From Numida meleagris (lineage: Eukaryota > Chordata > Aves > Galliformes > Numididae), in the NCBI RefSeq assembly GCF_002078875.1, contig NC_034411.1:31948260-32012259 (forward strand): 64,000 bases of DNA. Direction: 5' to 3'. This document shows positions 25,225 through 36,020 of the stretch, in pieces. Below the pieces are notes generated by a model. The model was not told the DNA's origin. It saw nothing but the letters and a program-made list of their open reading frames with translations, and did not search any database. The position numbers and the translations under genes were made by a program. Position 1 is the stretch's first letter. The number at the start of each line of letters is the position of its first letter.

Positions 25225-28200
25225 GGCATTATTGAGTTAAATTAGGGTAGATGCTACCACGTGGCCATGTAATTCGTTTATCAGAGTGGCTCATTGAGGT
25301 GTGGTTCTCCTTATCTCTCTACACTACCAAGGTGGTCTGGAAGCTTAATGCGTCGGCTTCTGAACAAGGCAGATATGTCTGCACCATATGGTGAGCGGTG
25401 GGGGGAAGATCATGGGTCATCAATCACCCAAAGGTGGGTGTTCGTTGTCAGCGGGCTGTCTGTGCTCCCAGCCAGGGGAGATAAAAGGGCAGATGGAATG
25501 AATTACCATCATCAGGAGTATGAGTGTCTTTCGTCACGAATTACAATTCGTGGTTTCTGAGGTTCTGCGGGAAGTTTTAACTGCATTAGGAAATTATTCA
25601 AGCTCATGTTAGCAAGGTCACGCTGGTGGTTCTGCTGAGCATGTGAGAACTTTGTCGGTGGCATTAGGGCAGCTGGGGTCAGAGGTTCGCAGTGGCACTG
25701 ACACGCAGCTCTCAGCAGAGATCGGCTCCTGCCGTGTTAAAAGCGATCCAGACGTGACCTGCTCGGTTGTGGTGTGGATGAGGCCTCCCAGGCAGTGCGG
25801 GGCAAGGGGGCCATGGGAGGGCAGCAATGTGATGCGCAGTGGGAAGAAGGCTGGCTCTCTGAACCCACGCAGTTGGTATTGCTTTGAGAACTGGGCTGCC
25901 GTACCCGAGGGTGGCACAAATGAGCATTTGGACATGCTTGTTCTCTTCCGGACGACACATCTCTGTTTTATTGTTTCTCTTTCTCTGTTTCTCCCTCTCA
26001 TTTCTCAACCGCCCCTCTTTCCCCTATGCTTGTTCCTTTGCACATACAAAATCTTTGCTATCGAGTCTGAAGAACTACTGCTTCCATTCACATGTGGCCA
26101 AACCTTGCTGGATTTCTCCAAAACACAGGCAGGTGCCTATGCTAAAAGTAAAAACAAAAGACACAACAACAGATTAGATATCTATTTTTTATTATTTATA
26201 ACTTAAGTTCACTGAAATAACTGATTAAAACTTCAGATGGCAAAAGGTTTTTATGTGTATCAGGGAAATACCTGAAGAAAAGGAAGGAGCAGCAAATCCT
26301 CAGGGGAGAACTTATAAATTATTGTACAAAGACCTTGGTTGCATATCAGTGTAAGGATGTGGGATGTCCTGCTACTTGAATCTTTATTGGGAAAATGATG
26401 CTGGATATGAAGGATCAGGGCCCGATCTGGGGCTGTAAAGATCCCCAGTCAGTTCGTTCACTGACTTTTATAAACCCTAGAAGAAAGCACTTGTTCTCTG
26501 AAGAGCAGTTGTTTATTTTCAGTATCCAATTTTTACATATCTGTTCTACTTTCAGGCAATTGATGGAGCATCTTTGTGTTCCAAAAACTTGCCAAAAGGG
26601 TTCACTTCAGCTGCAGACAGCTTTATGATTTTTATACTGAATGAAAACTACTGTATGCGCTAACTCTGGGAACAGACTAGAGCTACGCCAGCAGAAAAAC
26701 ATTGTATTAGTGTGAGAGATAACTAGTGAAGATATGAAAGGAATCCTTCTGGCTCTCGGGAGGCATGACGGTATTTGAAAGTGTTGTATAGTGAATACAT
26801 CATCAGCCAAATCCTTTGAATTCTGGCTCTACTGATGGCTTTGAAGAAACTGGACGCTGCCTCATGCTTAAAATGCGGAGGATGATACTGTCAGTGTGCT
26901 GTGGGCCTGTGTGTACAGAGCTGGGTGTCTTAGTGCCAGGAGGTGTCAGACTTCTTGCTACAAGGTTTCACGCTCTGCAAAGCATGTTGTGGGGTAGAGG
27001 TGTGCCCCTTCTGTCAGATGGATGAACCCAGTTGTGTCTTGGAGCAAGCTGTGCAGTGACTCTGTGTCCTAGCAGCTACATGTATGAATGAAAAAAAAAA
27101 AAAGATATACAGTAGAATTACATTTTCAAACTGCAGCTTTGAAGTTTTTCACAGAGTACAGAACATAAAAGAAGCGTGGAGCATTGTTTCGTGCTGTTCT
27201 GCAGATGACTGTAAATTGTACCTGCTTTGTGAAGCCACAGTAGTCCTAAACATCATTTTTACTGGGAATGAGGGGTTCTTACCACATCGTCTCCACTTCA
27301 TGTGAGTAGAGAGTAGTCCAAATAAGTGGAAGTTGTTCTGTTATTTTTAACACAGAAAATATGGTTACATTTAATCCCATTAATTGTGATGAGAGGATTA
27401 GAAGCCTGCTTCTGTGCAATGAGTGCTATGCTCTAATCCAAGCTCAGGCTTGGAGAAGGGAGATGGAGGAAAATAACCTTTATTCTTGTTGAACACTCCT
27501 TGCCAATAAAATGTGATCCATCACTGAAAATGCTGCTTCCTAAATCTATTACTTGAGGTAACAGCCAGTGGGGAGCTAGCATTTGAACGTCCCTAGTTTG
27601 TCTGGGGGTTTGGGGGAAGTAATGGTTCTTTCTGTCATCAGCCTGGTGTGACAGTAAGGTCTGGTCCAGGTGCTCCCCAATACTCCCTGTTGCTGATGTG
27701 GGTGAACCTCTCTAATGTAATGTGGAACTCCTGTTATCCTCACCCTCACCTCACATACTTCAGGAGTAAACAGGAGTAAAGCCACCACCTCTTTACCTGT
27801 CAGGGAAGCTGTGCATGGCTCCTCCCTAGCTGGAGGGTCTTCCAACATGTTCAACATCTATTTTCCTCTGCTAGCTCTCAGCCACTCCTATGTAGCTCTG
27901 CAGTTGATTTATGTACTTCTAATGTAAGTCCCATGTACATACGTCCCCTCCCTCTTCATGTTTGCAGTTGAAATGCTTCAGCATCCTGTATTTTCTAAAT
28001 TAATTGCATTGATGAGTGAGCGCGCCCAGCATTGAAAGAGCTGGGGAAACTGTGAGACTTGTTTGATTTAGTTATCACTAGTTTTGTCCTTTCAAGCAGG
28101 AGCAAGACTTGCTCAAGGTATTGAAGGATAGGGCAACCCAAAAAAACAAGCAACTTTTTGTCTAGGGGAGCTGTCTGAAAAGCTGGCAAAAAGCCCCAAA

Positions 28201-29860
28201 GGAGGATATCAAAACATCAACTACAGACTTCTGAAATGTTCTGGGGCTGTTTGTGCTCTGCGCTAAGCTTGCTTTCACCTGACAGTTGAGTTGGCCTGAT
28301 CTCAGTACAAGAGACTGAAACGTGAAAAAACTCAGTTGCAAAAGTGCAGAGCAGTAAACAGCAGAGTTATTGCTGAAACGTGAGATCCTGCATCTGTGCT
28401 GTGTTGCATACCAAAATAGCAGCACCATTCAGAATCCATTCAGAATCCAGCCTTTCTCTTCATCTGCAGAACAGCCAGGTCCACCTTCACTGTCATCCCA
28501 ACTTGAGTTCTTTGTGTGGGTGAATGGAATATCTAAGTAAAATTTTGCCAAGCTAAGGATGCAACGAAGGTGAATGTTAACCATTCCCTTTCCGTGGTTA
28601 ATTCCTTGACTACTCTCAGGTACAATGTAAAATGCCTGGTCTCTGGTTGTTTCTCAAGTTCTGATGAACTCCTTTACTTCAGCCACTCTGAACTGCCTTC
28701 TGAAGCCTGTGAGTTTAACTACTTATTTCATGAGGAATGTAATGGTGCACATGGACAACGTAAATATATTTCATCTCAACTCTTCTACATTGTCCTACTT
28801 GCTTCCCCTCCTTGTTATGTAGCGTGGTGGTCTGGCAGCTGCTGGTTTTCCAAGAAACATATGGTTATCCTAAATTCCCTCTGTGCTTCCTTTAGTCACT
28901 TAACCTGAGTTGAAGGTGTTTCTAAAATTCTGGGAGATGGACCAAGTGTGTGCACATATAGAAAGCAGATGTGAGTTGACGTTTGGCTTTCCTGGCCCAC
29001 GCTAATCACTGCAACCCAAGCATGAAGATTTCAATGGGAAAACAACTGTCTTCAACGCAGCTGTTCCACCTCTATTCATTTTCTGCTGTATTTCATGAAG
29101 AAAGCGCAATATGTACTTGCCTAGTATTGCTGTGATGACACCCAGTCACAGGCTGCTGAGTGAAGCCGTGACAGTGCAAACACAAAATCACATGAGATGT
29201 TCATGGCTTGCTGTTAGGCGTGACCTTACCCAGAGGACAAATGACCTCACAGGGGCAGTGCAGAAGCATCTCCTGACCATGTGATACTGCTCTTGAGTCT
29301 TTCCCCAGGGAGGACACCTGTGCTGTATTTATGCTGTGTGTCTCACTGGTCAGTCTGAGCCATGCATGCACTGCATGTGGTATTTTTGGATATGGAATCT
29401 ACTCCACAGGTTCATAGCTACTTTTAGGGGGTGTTTTTAAGTCATCTTCAACTCGCCCTGCCTTCCTCTCCTCCCAGCTTTTGGGAGGGAAGATGTGAAC
29501 ATCTTGTCTGAGGTAAGCAGCCTTGTGGAGAAGGCGGCAAACAGGGAGGACTGCGTTGTGAGGAACTGTTTTACACACACAGTGCAAGCCACTCCTCATC
29601 ATGGGACGGTCTCGGCTTTGTGGCAGGTTGCACTGCAGGGGAATGCAAAGGCCTGTTTGGCCCTGAGAGTTCCTTCCTGGCACTCCTGGCTGCACTAAGG
29701 CTAAAATAGCATAAACTGGCCCCAGAGAAGATCTAAGTGCAAGGTGCAGAAAAACCTTAAAACTCGGAAGGACGAAGACAGCAAAAAGTATATTAACAGA
29801 AACTGTCTAAAATTGTAATACTTTCCAAATCAGTAACAAGAAAGTCACAAACAAAGCGCA
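25225..29860. other. Intergenic spacer, right part, up to the CYP1B1 3' end
   Basis: No gene supported. There are local tandem duplications (an 11-bp unit twice at about 28428-28450; CAGGAGTAAA twice at about 27761-27780) and a 13-nt A run near 27089. An open frame of 187 codons at 25643-26206 has no recognisable domain and overlaps opposite-strand frames. Confidence 0.5.
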
Positions 29861-29877
29861 GTCAGTACAAGAATAAT

Positions 29878-29883
29878 TTTATT
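29878..29883 (-). terminator. Candidate distal CYP1B1 polyadenylation signal
   Basis: Canonical AATAAA on the - strand, 2.28 kb past the stop codon. The choice among several signals is inferred from the usual long 3'UTR. Confidence 0.45.
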
Positions 29884-30731
29884 CAATATTTTGGTAACAC
29901 AATGATTCATCTCAGAATGACCATAAAAGTTAGCTCAATGAACAACTGCAATACATTCTAATTGGGTGCTACTAAATTTGAGTAACTTTGCAGATTATAT
30001 GAGGCACTAACTGACCAACAGCTATATAATTTGTGACCCCAACAGATGTGAACAGTGTGAATGGAAGCTGCATTAGTAGCCAATGCATAGTTAAAGCTTT
30101 TGGAAGAGTATAAAATTGCAAAAGCTTCTTTTTATTACAATAATAATTAGTGATCTTTGAGTTAAACTAACTATTCAGTTGTAGGTTATATCCTCTACAC
30201 ATTTTTTTTTTTAATAAAGGTACAAAGGTACAAAGAAATCTGTCTTGCTACAAATTGATCTAATGTAGATCTCCATATGAAAATGCTGAATATCATATAA
30301 AGCTTTTCACAGGTATAGGCTAAGTTCTGGGATATCACAGACTTGTAATTCAGAAAAACACCTGAGGTTACTCCTCTTGCATGGAAAAGAATTTATTTGT
30401 TTTAGCTTTGAAAAAAGAGGATTGATGCCATTTGAAATCAGAGACTTTCAACAGGTTTATCAGTACTATGTGGGATTATGGAGCAGTACTTCTAGACTTG
30501 GTTCGGGTTATTAAAATCAGTAGTGAAGTTTGTACTTGAGAAGGCCAGGATGGTGCCACTAGCCCAGCTCTTACCTATGTCAGCATGAGTACTGTCGCTG
30601 CTGCCAACAGGATGAAGACTGGCCGTCTATGAGATGCACATCTATACTTGCTTGGGTCTCAGCAGAGCTACTCTATATTTTAGCCCTTATTTTTCTAGGA
30701 CTACTAAGACCTTGTTTTGTCCTAGACTTGA

Positions 30732-30738
30732 TCACAGT
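30732..30738 (-). promoter_or_regulatory. miR-27 seed match in CYP1B1 3'UTR
   Basis: The - strand reads ACTGTGA, complementary to miR-27 nucleotides 2-8 (7mer-m8; the next base is T, so it is not an 8mer). Human CYP1B1 is a published miR-27b target. Orthology of this particular site is not established. Confidence 0.4.
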
Positions 30739-32165
30739 AAGTCTTCTGAGATACTCTCATTTATGATAGATCTTGAATGTAATTGAAGGTGATCTGTATC
30801 TCCTAGGAAAAGTCCAACACTTCTCAAAATCAGGCATTTGACACGTTACAGTCTGTTCTTCAGAGAATGAAATATATGCTGCTTTGTGTGCACAAACATT
30901 AGTCAGAAGTTCAAGGCTCTAAAGTTTCACATGTATGTTTTACTTCAAAACAGTAGTGATTTTTTTTTTACCTTGATGTCCTTTGCCTCATAAAAAGAAA
31001 AGTTGGAAATATTTTTTTGCTCAGTTAAGTTTGCTCACTTAATCAGGACACAATATGTAAGCTTTCCTTCAGAGGCTTTGTTCTAAGCAAATCATGCTGA
31101 AAATATATAGCTAATTTAGGATAATACCATTAAACTCAAGCTCACAGATTGACCAGTGAGCCAGGCCGTACGTGCTGTATGCATTACTTGATGCTTGTGA
31201 CATGAGCAAATTCTTATTTCTACATACCTTTGCACATGTGAATCTATAACAGACTTACCTATGTGTCCAAGAACAGGTCATTAACTCTTTTCTAGAGTGA
31301 CACAAAGTTCAGCTTTTCCTTTACAAGAGCATTCTAATTCAAATATCTGTTATTCGTGCTAATGAACATATTAGCACATGGATCATGTCACACTTACCCT
31401 TTGGTGATGTATCAAATCTGATCTTTCTTTTCAAACCTTAACGAAAAGTTACTGTTTAGGACATTCTGTTCATTCTATATAAAATATGAATGGTATTTCA
31501 AAATGTTGTGCTCATAAGCAAGTCTTTTTTTAGCTATTTATGTGAACACTTTGGAAAGCTAAAGGCAAGATTTTACATTGGTATTTTACCAAAAACCATT
31601 TAAACATTTATTATCAAGGCATTAATATGCATCCCAGCAGTCACAACACAGGACTTGCTGTACGTACACTCACGGCAGTTTCCAGTAGAATGAGTTCAGA
31701 GGGAAGCTACAGTGTTCCAAGCGTGTTTGGTTGGTTGGCTGGTTTTTGTGTTCTGCTTTGCTTTGTTTTTTAATAAGGAATTTTACTTTGGGATGTGGAG
31801 TCACTGAAGGCAAACTTAGAGTTAAGGCTGAGTGCGTGGAGACGTGGAAAGGATTGCACCCACAGTTTCCAGAGGTGCTCCAACCAGTCAGTAGATAAAG
31901 TGTGCTTTACAATGGCAACTTTGTGAACATGCAAGAAAATGAAAGGCTTACTTTCAAACTGCATATGTTTTATCATTTAGTACATTAAATCATTCCCCTG
32001 GCTCTCCTTCTAGAATTAAAGAGGACTGAATTATGACTTGTGATGTTTTCCTTCCTGCTCTTGTACCTCACAGCGCTGGCTATTTTCCAAAAAGATCAGC
32101 AAAACAAACTATAACTTATTTAATTCTAAAAAGAGAGGAGCATCTTTCAGTGCAAGGCTCGGTGC

Positions 32166-32778
32166 TTAGGTGTTTGCCGATGGCTGATTTTCGTTGGCTG
32201 TTTTCTCTGCTTGCAGTCTTTGGACAGCCTTATCAAGCAAATCCATAGTATCTCTAAGTGTGACATTCAAGGTAAATGGCTTGGGTTTGATGGTCAACCC
32301 GTAAGTATAGTCCATTTTAGGATCCTCATTTGGATTAGCAGTGAAATGGCACTGATGCACGAGAATGGAGGTAAAGAGAAACAGCTGCACCTTGGATAAT
32401 TCCTCTCCAATACACCGCCGTTTCCCCATGGAGAAAATCATCACGCTACTAGTGAGATCTTTATTGATGAAGCCGTTCTCGTCCAGGAATCTCGTTGGAT
32501 CAAAGTCCTCTGGGTTGGACCATTTTGCTGGATCGTGATTCACTGACCACTGATTAACAAATATCACGGTGTCCTTGGGAATGAGGTAGCCCATGATGAA
32601 GGTGTTGGTCGTGGTGGCGTGTGGGATGGTAACGGGCACGAAACTGCTGAAACGCATGGATTCATACAGGAAAGCCATGATGTAGGGCAAGTGAGGCTGG
32701 TCTTCAGCACAGGGCAGGCGGTCTCTCCCAACAATCCTATCCACTTCTTCTTGCATTTTAGCCTGGACTTTTGGATAC
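32166..32778 (-). CDS. CYP1B1: CYP1B1 coding exon 3 (C-terminal half, heme-binding)
   Basis: The acceptor on the - strand reads TGACAG. The exon completes the split codon for Arg339 and runs to TAA (32166-32168), encoding residues 339-542. Visible P450 landmarks: the K-helix ExxR (E378, R381), the PERF-like segment DPTRF around R435, and the heme-binding loop [10 protein letters not shown] with the axial cysteine at 461 (human Cys470). The C-terminal region (HQCHF..., then [11 protein letters not shown]) carries beta-sheet substrate-recognition site 6. The exon has ordinary base composition, in sharp contrast to exon 2. CYP1B1 is an ER monooxygenase that hydroxylates estradiol, retinoids and polycyclic aromatics, with electrons from P450 reductase. 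No disabling change is seen. Confidence 0.95.
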
Positions 32779-33846
32779 CTGTCATTTAAAGTAAGCGTGT
32801 ACATGCGTAACACTTTCAAAAGATTCATTTAAAAAAAAAATAACACATGCTGTAAACACTTCTCATAGAACCTCAGGCCTCCTCTAAATTAAGCAGTTTG
32901 AGCAAAGCTAAAACGTATTGCAGGAACATGTAGATCTTGATGGAGAACTTCGAGAGAGGGATTCAAGTTCTCTGCACGATAGCATCATTTAGGTTTGCTC
33001 AGTTTTTCCCTTGATGTCATACATAATTTCACTTTTTACATCTAAAATTGATTAACTTAATGTGCTCAAACGGAATGTTCTGATCCAGTTTTGAAAATCC
33101 ATTCTATAGCAAAGATTACCTTTGTCCTCAACATTGTGCTTCCCGTCGGAATGAGAACTTGGTGTTCTGTCTCTGCATGTGACTTCTAAAAGCTAGCAGG
33201 GAGTTTCCCAATAGGTGTATTGCACACAGAGGGAAGGAAGCCTGTGTGTTTTTAAACCGAGCATTCCCTGCTCATAACCGTCAGGACAGCTTTATGAACA
33301 TCTCGCTCTGGGGTTGTGTACGCTTCTACAATTACTATCAAAACTTTTTTCTTTACAATGTATTTTAAGACCACCGTCTTGAAGCCTGGACGGTCTGACG
33401 CACTGCACGTTAAGCAAACACGATCCAAATATTAGTGCATTTTCTATTAGCTCTGCCTGGGCGCTTCTGAGGAGCTTTCCCCAGGTCACGCAGTGCCGGC
33501 GCGGGCACACCTTATGGGCGCAGCAGCATAATAGCGGGCTTGTAACCCAGTGCACGAACTCTTTATCTCGCCTAAGCAGCTGTTATCCCGTTCCTATGAT
33601 CTCCTTAATCTTGACCTGCTAAAATCCGTTACTTTTGGGTTTTACTCCGCTGCCTTTTTGCCAGCTGCTCCTTATGCAATGTTACCGGAGTAGGTTTTCC
33701 TTTTTTTTTTTGATTAATTATTATTATTATTTCTTTCTGGCGGGCTTCCCCGAGCCCCCGCGTTAACCGGCCCCTCTTCCCCGCGGCCGCCCGTTACCCC
33801 CAGCCCCTGCCCCGCGGCCGCTGTAGGAGCGGAGCGGAGCACCCAC
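32779..33846 (-). other. CYP1B1: CYP1B1 intron 2
   Basis: The 1,068-bp intron has donor CAG|GTGGGT next to exon 2 and acceptor GACAG next to exon 3. It interrupts an arginine codon after the second base (phase 2), just past the I-helix. A GCGTGA core on the - strand lies near 33486-33491. No other element was recognised. Confidence 0.88.
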
Positions 33847-34862
33847 CTGATGAGAAAGATGAGGAGCCAGAGGAGCGCCGTGGAGAGCGTGTCTTGGCTG
33901 GCGCCGAAGATGTCGGTGACGGTGGCGGGCACGTGCTCGAGCTGCAGCCGCGGCTGCTCGCGCTGCAGGCGGATGAAGGCGTCCATCATGTCGCGGGGGG
34001 CGGCCCCCGGGCGCAGGCTGCGCTGGTGCTGCAGGAACTTGCCGCGGACGAAGCCGTAGAAGTCGCGGTTGAGGTCGCGGAAGGCGCGGTAGGCGGCGCG
34101 CACGGGGCTGGGGAAGCGCCGCAGCCAGGGCAGCGCGTCCACCAGGCTGCCGGCGCCCACGGCGCGCCCGAACTGCTCGTTGCGGCCCACCAGGCGCAGG
34201 AACTCGCCGTCGCCGTGGCTGTAGCGGCGGCCGAAGCAGAGCGCGCTCATCACGTTGGCCACCGCCACCACCAGCACGCGCGAGGGGTCGAGGAAGGCGC
34301 CGCCCGCGCTGCCCCGCACCAGCAGCGCCACCAGCGCCCGCGCCTCGCCCAGCAGGTGCCGCTCCAGCAGGCGGCGCGTGGCCGGGCTGCCGGTGGAGAA
34401 GGCGCGCACCGTGGCGTGCGCCGCGCGGCGGTGCAGCTTCCAGAGCTCCGAGTAGCCGCCGAAAGCCAGGCTGCGCCCGCCCGACACCAGGCGGAACGAG
34501 GGGAAGGCCGGCCGGCCGGCGAAGGCGGCCCCCTGGCGGACGAGCGCCTGGCGGATGGCGCTCTCCCCGTTCAGCACCACCACGGGCCAGCGCCCCAGGC
34601 GCAGCTGGAAGACGGCGCCGTACGTGCTGGCCAGGCGCGCGAAGGAGAGGTGCGGGGCGCTGCCCAGCTGCGCCGCGTTCCCGATCAGCGGCCACGGGAA
34701 GGGGCCCGGCGGCGCCCGGCGCTGGCCCTGCCGCCGCCAACCCCGCCGCTGCAGGAGGAGCTTGCCCAGGTGCACGGCGGCGAGCAGGCACAGTAGGAGC
34801 AGCAGGGAGCTCTGCAGGGGCGGGGTGCCGCGCAGGGCTTCCCCGAGCCTCTCGAGGGCCAT
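33847..34862 (-). CDS. CYP1B1: CYP1B1 coding exon 2 (N-terminal half of cytochrome P450 1B1)
   Basis: It encodes residues 1-338 plus two bases of codon 339. The start ATG at 34862 lies one base after the acceptor and has A at -3 and G at +4. It places the proline hinge [11 protein letters not shown] at residue 51, as in the human protein. Landmarks: a hydrophobic ER signal anchor (about 17-37), a basic stop-transfer stretch [11 protein letters not shown], the C-helix WxxxR (W141, R145), and the I-helix [10 protein letters not shown] with D324-T325 for oxygen activation. Joined with exon 3 the protein is 542 aa (human 543). The exon is extremely GC-rich (well over 70% by eye), so long open frames on the opposite strand are artefacts. 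Substrates and partners are as for exon 3. Confidence 0.96.
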
Positions 34863-34863
34863 G

Positions 34864-35272
34864 CTGCGAGGAAAGGGAAAAAGGGGACGGTCGGCGGGCG
34901 ACGACCCCGGGGACCCGGACGGGCGAGGGCGCGGCGCCCGACCCGCTCCCGTGCGCGAATCGGGGGCCGGTCGATAAGAAGGGACGGTAGCCGCGCTTAG
35001 CGGCCGGGCCGTTGCTCTGCCCTCCGGCAGGGCGGGTTCGCGGCGGCGGATGCGGCTGAGCAAGACCCGGGAGGAAGCAGGAGGGATGCTCCCGCCCGCT
35101 CCCCTGCCCGCAGCCGGCTTCGTCCCGGTGCCGCGCATCGCTCCCCGGGCGGAGCGGCGGGATGCCCGCGCTCCCGGAGCGGCTGTCGGCACCGCTGCCG
35201 CTGCTTGCTGCCGCCCGGCTGAGGCAGCGAGGGGAGGGAGGAGGGAAACGAGCGGCGGTCCCGCGAACTGAC
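34864..35272 (-). other. CYP1B1: CYP1B1 intron 1 (409 bp)
   Basis: The donor on the - strand is CAACAG|GTCAGT and the acceptor is CCTTTCCTCGCAG, just before the start codon. A short, GC-rich intron of about this size between a noncoding exon and the ATG-bearing exon matches the human gene structure. Confidence 0.75.
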
Positions 35273-35378
35273 CTGTTGCACGCGGCTTCCATCGGAGGTC
35301 TCGGGGAGGATGGAGAGGAGCCGGGCAGCGGTGGCTGTGACGGACGGCCCCGGACGGGGAGCGCGGCGGCGTCGGGGT

Positions 35379-35405
35379 TCAGATCCCGAGCTCTGGGAAA
35401 CTCAT
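35379..35405 (-). other. Upstream ORF in CYP1B1 5'UTR (8 codons)
   Basis: ATG at 35405, stop TGA at 35379-35381. Its ATG overlaps the stop of the preceding uORF (TGATG). Confidence 0.4.
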
Positions 35406-35482
35406 CAGAAGCGCCGGCTCCCGTCACCCGGAGCTCGGCGGGTCGTGCGCAGGCAGACGCCGGTGGCACTCGCTCCCAGCAT
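35405..35482 (-). other. Upstream ORF in CYP1B1 5'UTR (25 codons)
   Basis: ATG at 35482 and TGA at 35405-35407, out of frame with the protein. It lies inside the inferred exon 1; no product is claimed. Confidence 0.4.
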
Positions 35483-35671
35483 GGAGCCGCCGTCACCTTT
35501 CCGGAGCTTCAACCCCTCGAAGCTCGCCCCGCCCGCGACCACCTGCCCGGCGCTGCCGCCTGCGGGCCGGGGCCGGGGTGGGTGCGAGCGGCTCAGGGGG
35601 TGACGGGGGGACCGAGGCTGAGCCGGAGCAGCAGCGGCCGCGCCCGGGCTCCTGGCATCGCCGCTCGCGCC

Positions 35672-35677
35672 TTTAAA
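35672..35677 (-). promoter_or_regulatory. TATA-like element of the CYP1B1 core promoter
   Basis: TTTAAA stands alone inside a very GC-rich stretch. It would direct a start near 35645, giving an exon 1 of the size expected from the human gene. This is an inference from spacing only. Confidence 0.4.
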
Positions 35678-35709
35678 CCCGCGACACCGCGGTGCGCGGC
35701 GCGGTGCGG

Positions 35710-35714
35710 GCGTG
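35710..35714 (+). promoter_or_regulatory. GCGTG core (possible dioxin-response element)
   Basis: The core AhR/ARNT pentamer, preceded by GG rather than T-N, so it matches only the core. It lies about 65 bp upstream of the inferred start. Confidence 0.3.
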
Positions 35715-35995
35715 CCGCAGACAGCCCCGCTGACAAATCGCCGCTGCCCGGCCCTTCCCCTGGCTCGAGGGGTCGCCGCTATTTGCCAGCTGCCCTTGGG
35801 GCCTCGCCAAGCGGAGCGGTTGAGCAGCGGATGCTTTTATGGCCCGGGCCCAAAGTTTCGGCGTCGGAGCCTCAGGGAGGGAAGCGGGGTGGCGGGCGGA
35901 CTCGCCGCCCCCTGTGTCAGGAGGCAACGTCTCGCCTGCATCTTGGGGGCTGAGGGAGCTGGAGAGCTTCCCCTCCTCCGCCTGTCGCCTCCCCG

Positions 35996-36002
35996 TTGCG
36001 TG
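35996..36002 (+). promoter_or_regulatory. Dioxin-response element (TTGCGTG), copy 1
   Basis: A full match to the AhR/ARNT consensus TNGCGTG, followed by C. It lies about 350 bp upstream of the inferred CYP1B1 start and 18 bp from an identical heptamer. Confidence 0.6.
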
Positions 36003-36013
36003 CGGAGTTTGCA

Positions 36014-36020
36014 TTGCGTG
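36014..36020 (+). promoter_or_regulatory. Dioxin-response element (TTGCGTG), copy 2
   Basis: A second full TNGCGTG match, followed by AG, in the same orientation as copy 1. CYP1B1 induction by AhR through upstream elements of this kind is established in mammals. Confidence 0.62.

Larger units (their letters stand above)
29860..32165 (-). other. CYP1B1: CYP1B1 3'UTR (distal end approximate)
   Basis: AT-rich sequence directly downstream of the CYP1B1 stop. A long 3'UTR is typical of the gene (about 3 kb in human). The candidate distal poly(A) signal is AATAAA at 29878-29883 on the - strand. Other - strand AATAAA motifs (for example near 30131, 30393 and 31609) could give shorter forms. A miR-27-type seed match lies at 30732-30738. 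Confidence 0.55.
35273..35645 (-). other. CYP1B1: CYP1B1 exon 1, 5'UTR (transcription start inferred)
   Basis: The 3' border is set by a good donor at 35272. The 5' border is inferred as about 30 bp downstream of a TTTAAA element, giving about 373 nt, close to the 371-nt human exon 1. It contains a GC box (CCCCGCCC, 35527-35534 on the + strand), two small uORFs and an ATG at 35292 that is in frame with the protein after splicing. The true start site is not visible in sequence. Confidence 0.6.

Noticed and set aside
25643..26206. 187-codon + strand frame
   Set aside because: It has no domain, overlaps three opposite-strand frames, and becomes low-complexity toward its end.
33894..34796. 300-codon open frame on the + strand across CYP1B1 exon 2
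   Set aside because: It is the antisense shadow of a very GC-rich coding exon. Its translation is low-complexity (A, R, G, Q rich) and has no domain.
33714..35496. Long - strand frames (492 and 577 codons) running through CYP1B1 intron 1 and past the exon 2 donor
   Set aside because: They read through introns with clear splice signals. Only the spliced 542-residue frame shows P450 motifs. The 577-codon frame is in a different phase over exon 2 and begins at a GTG, not an ATG.
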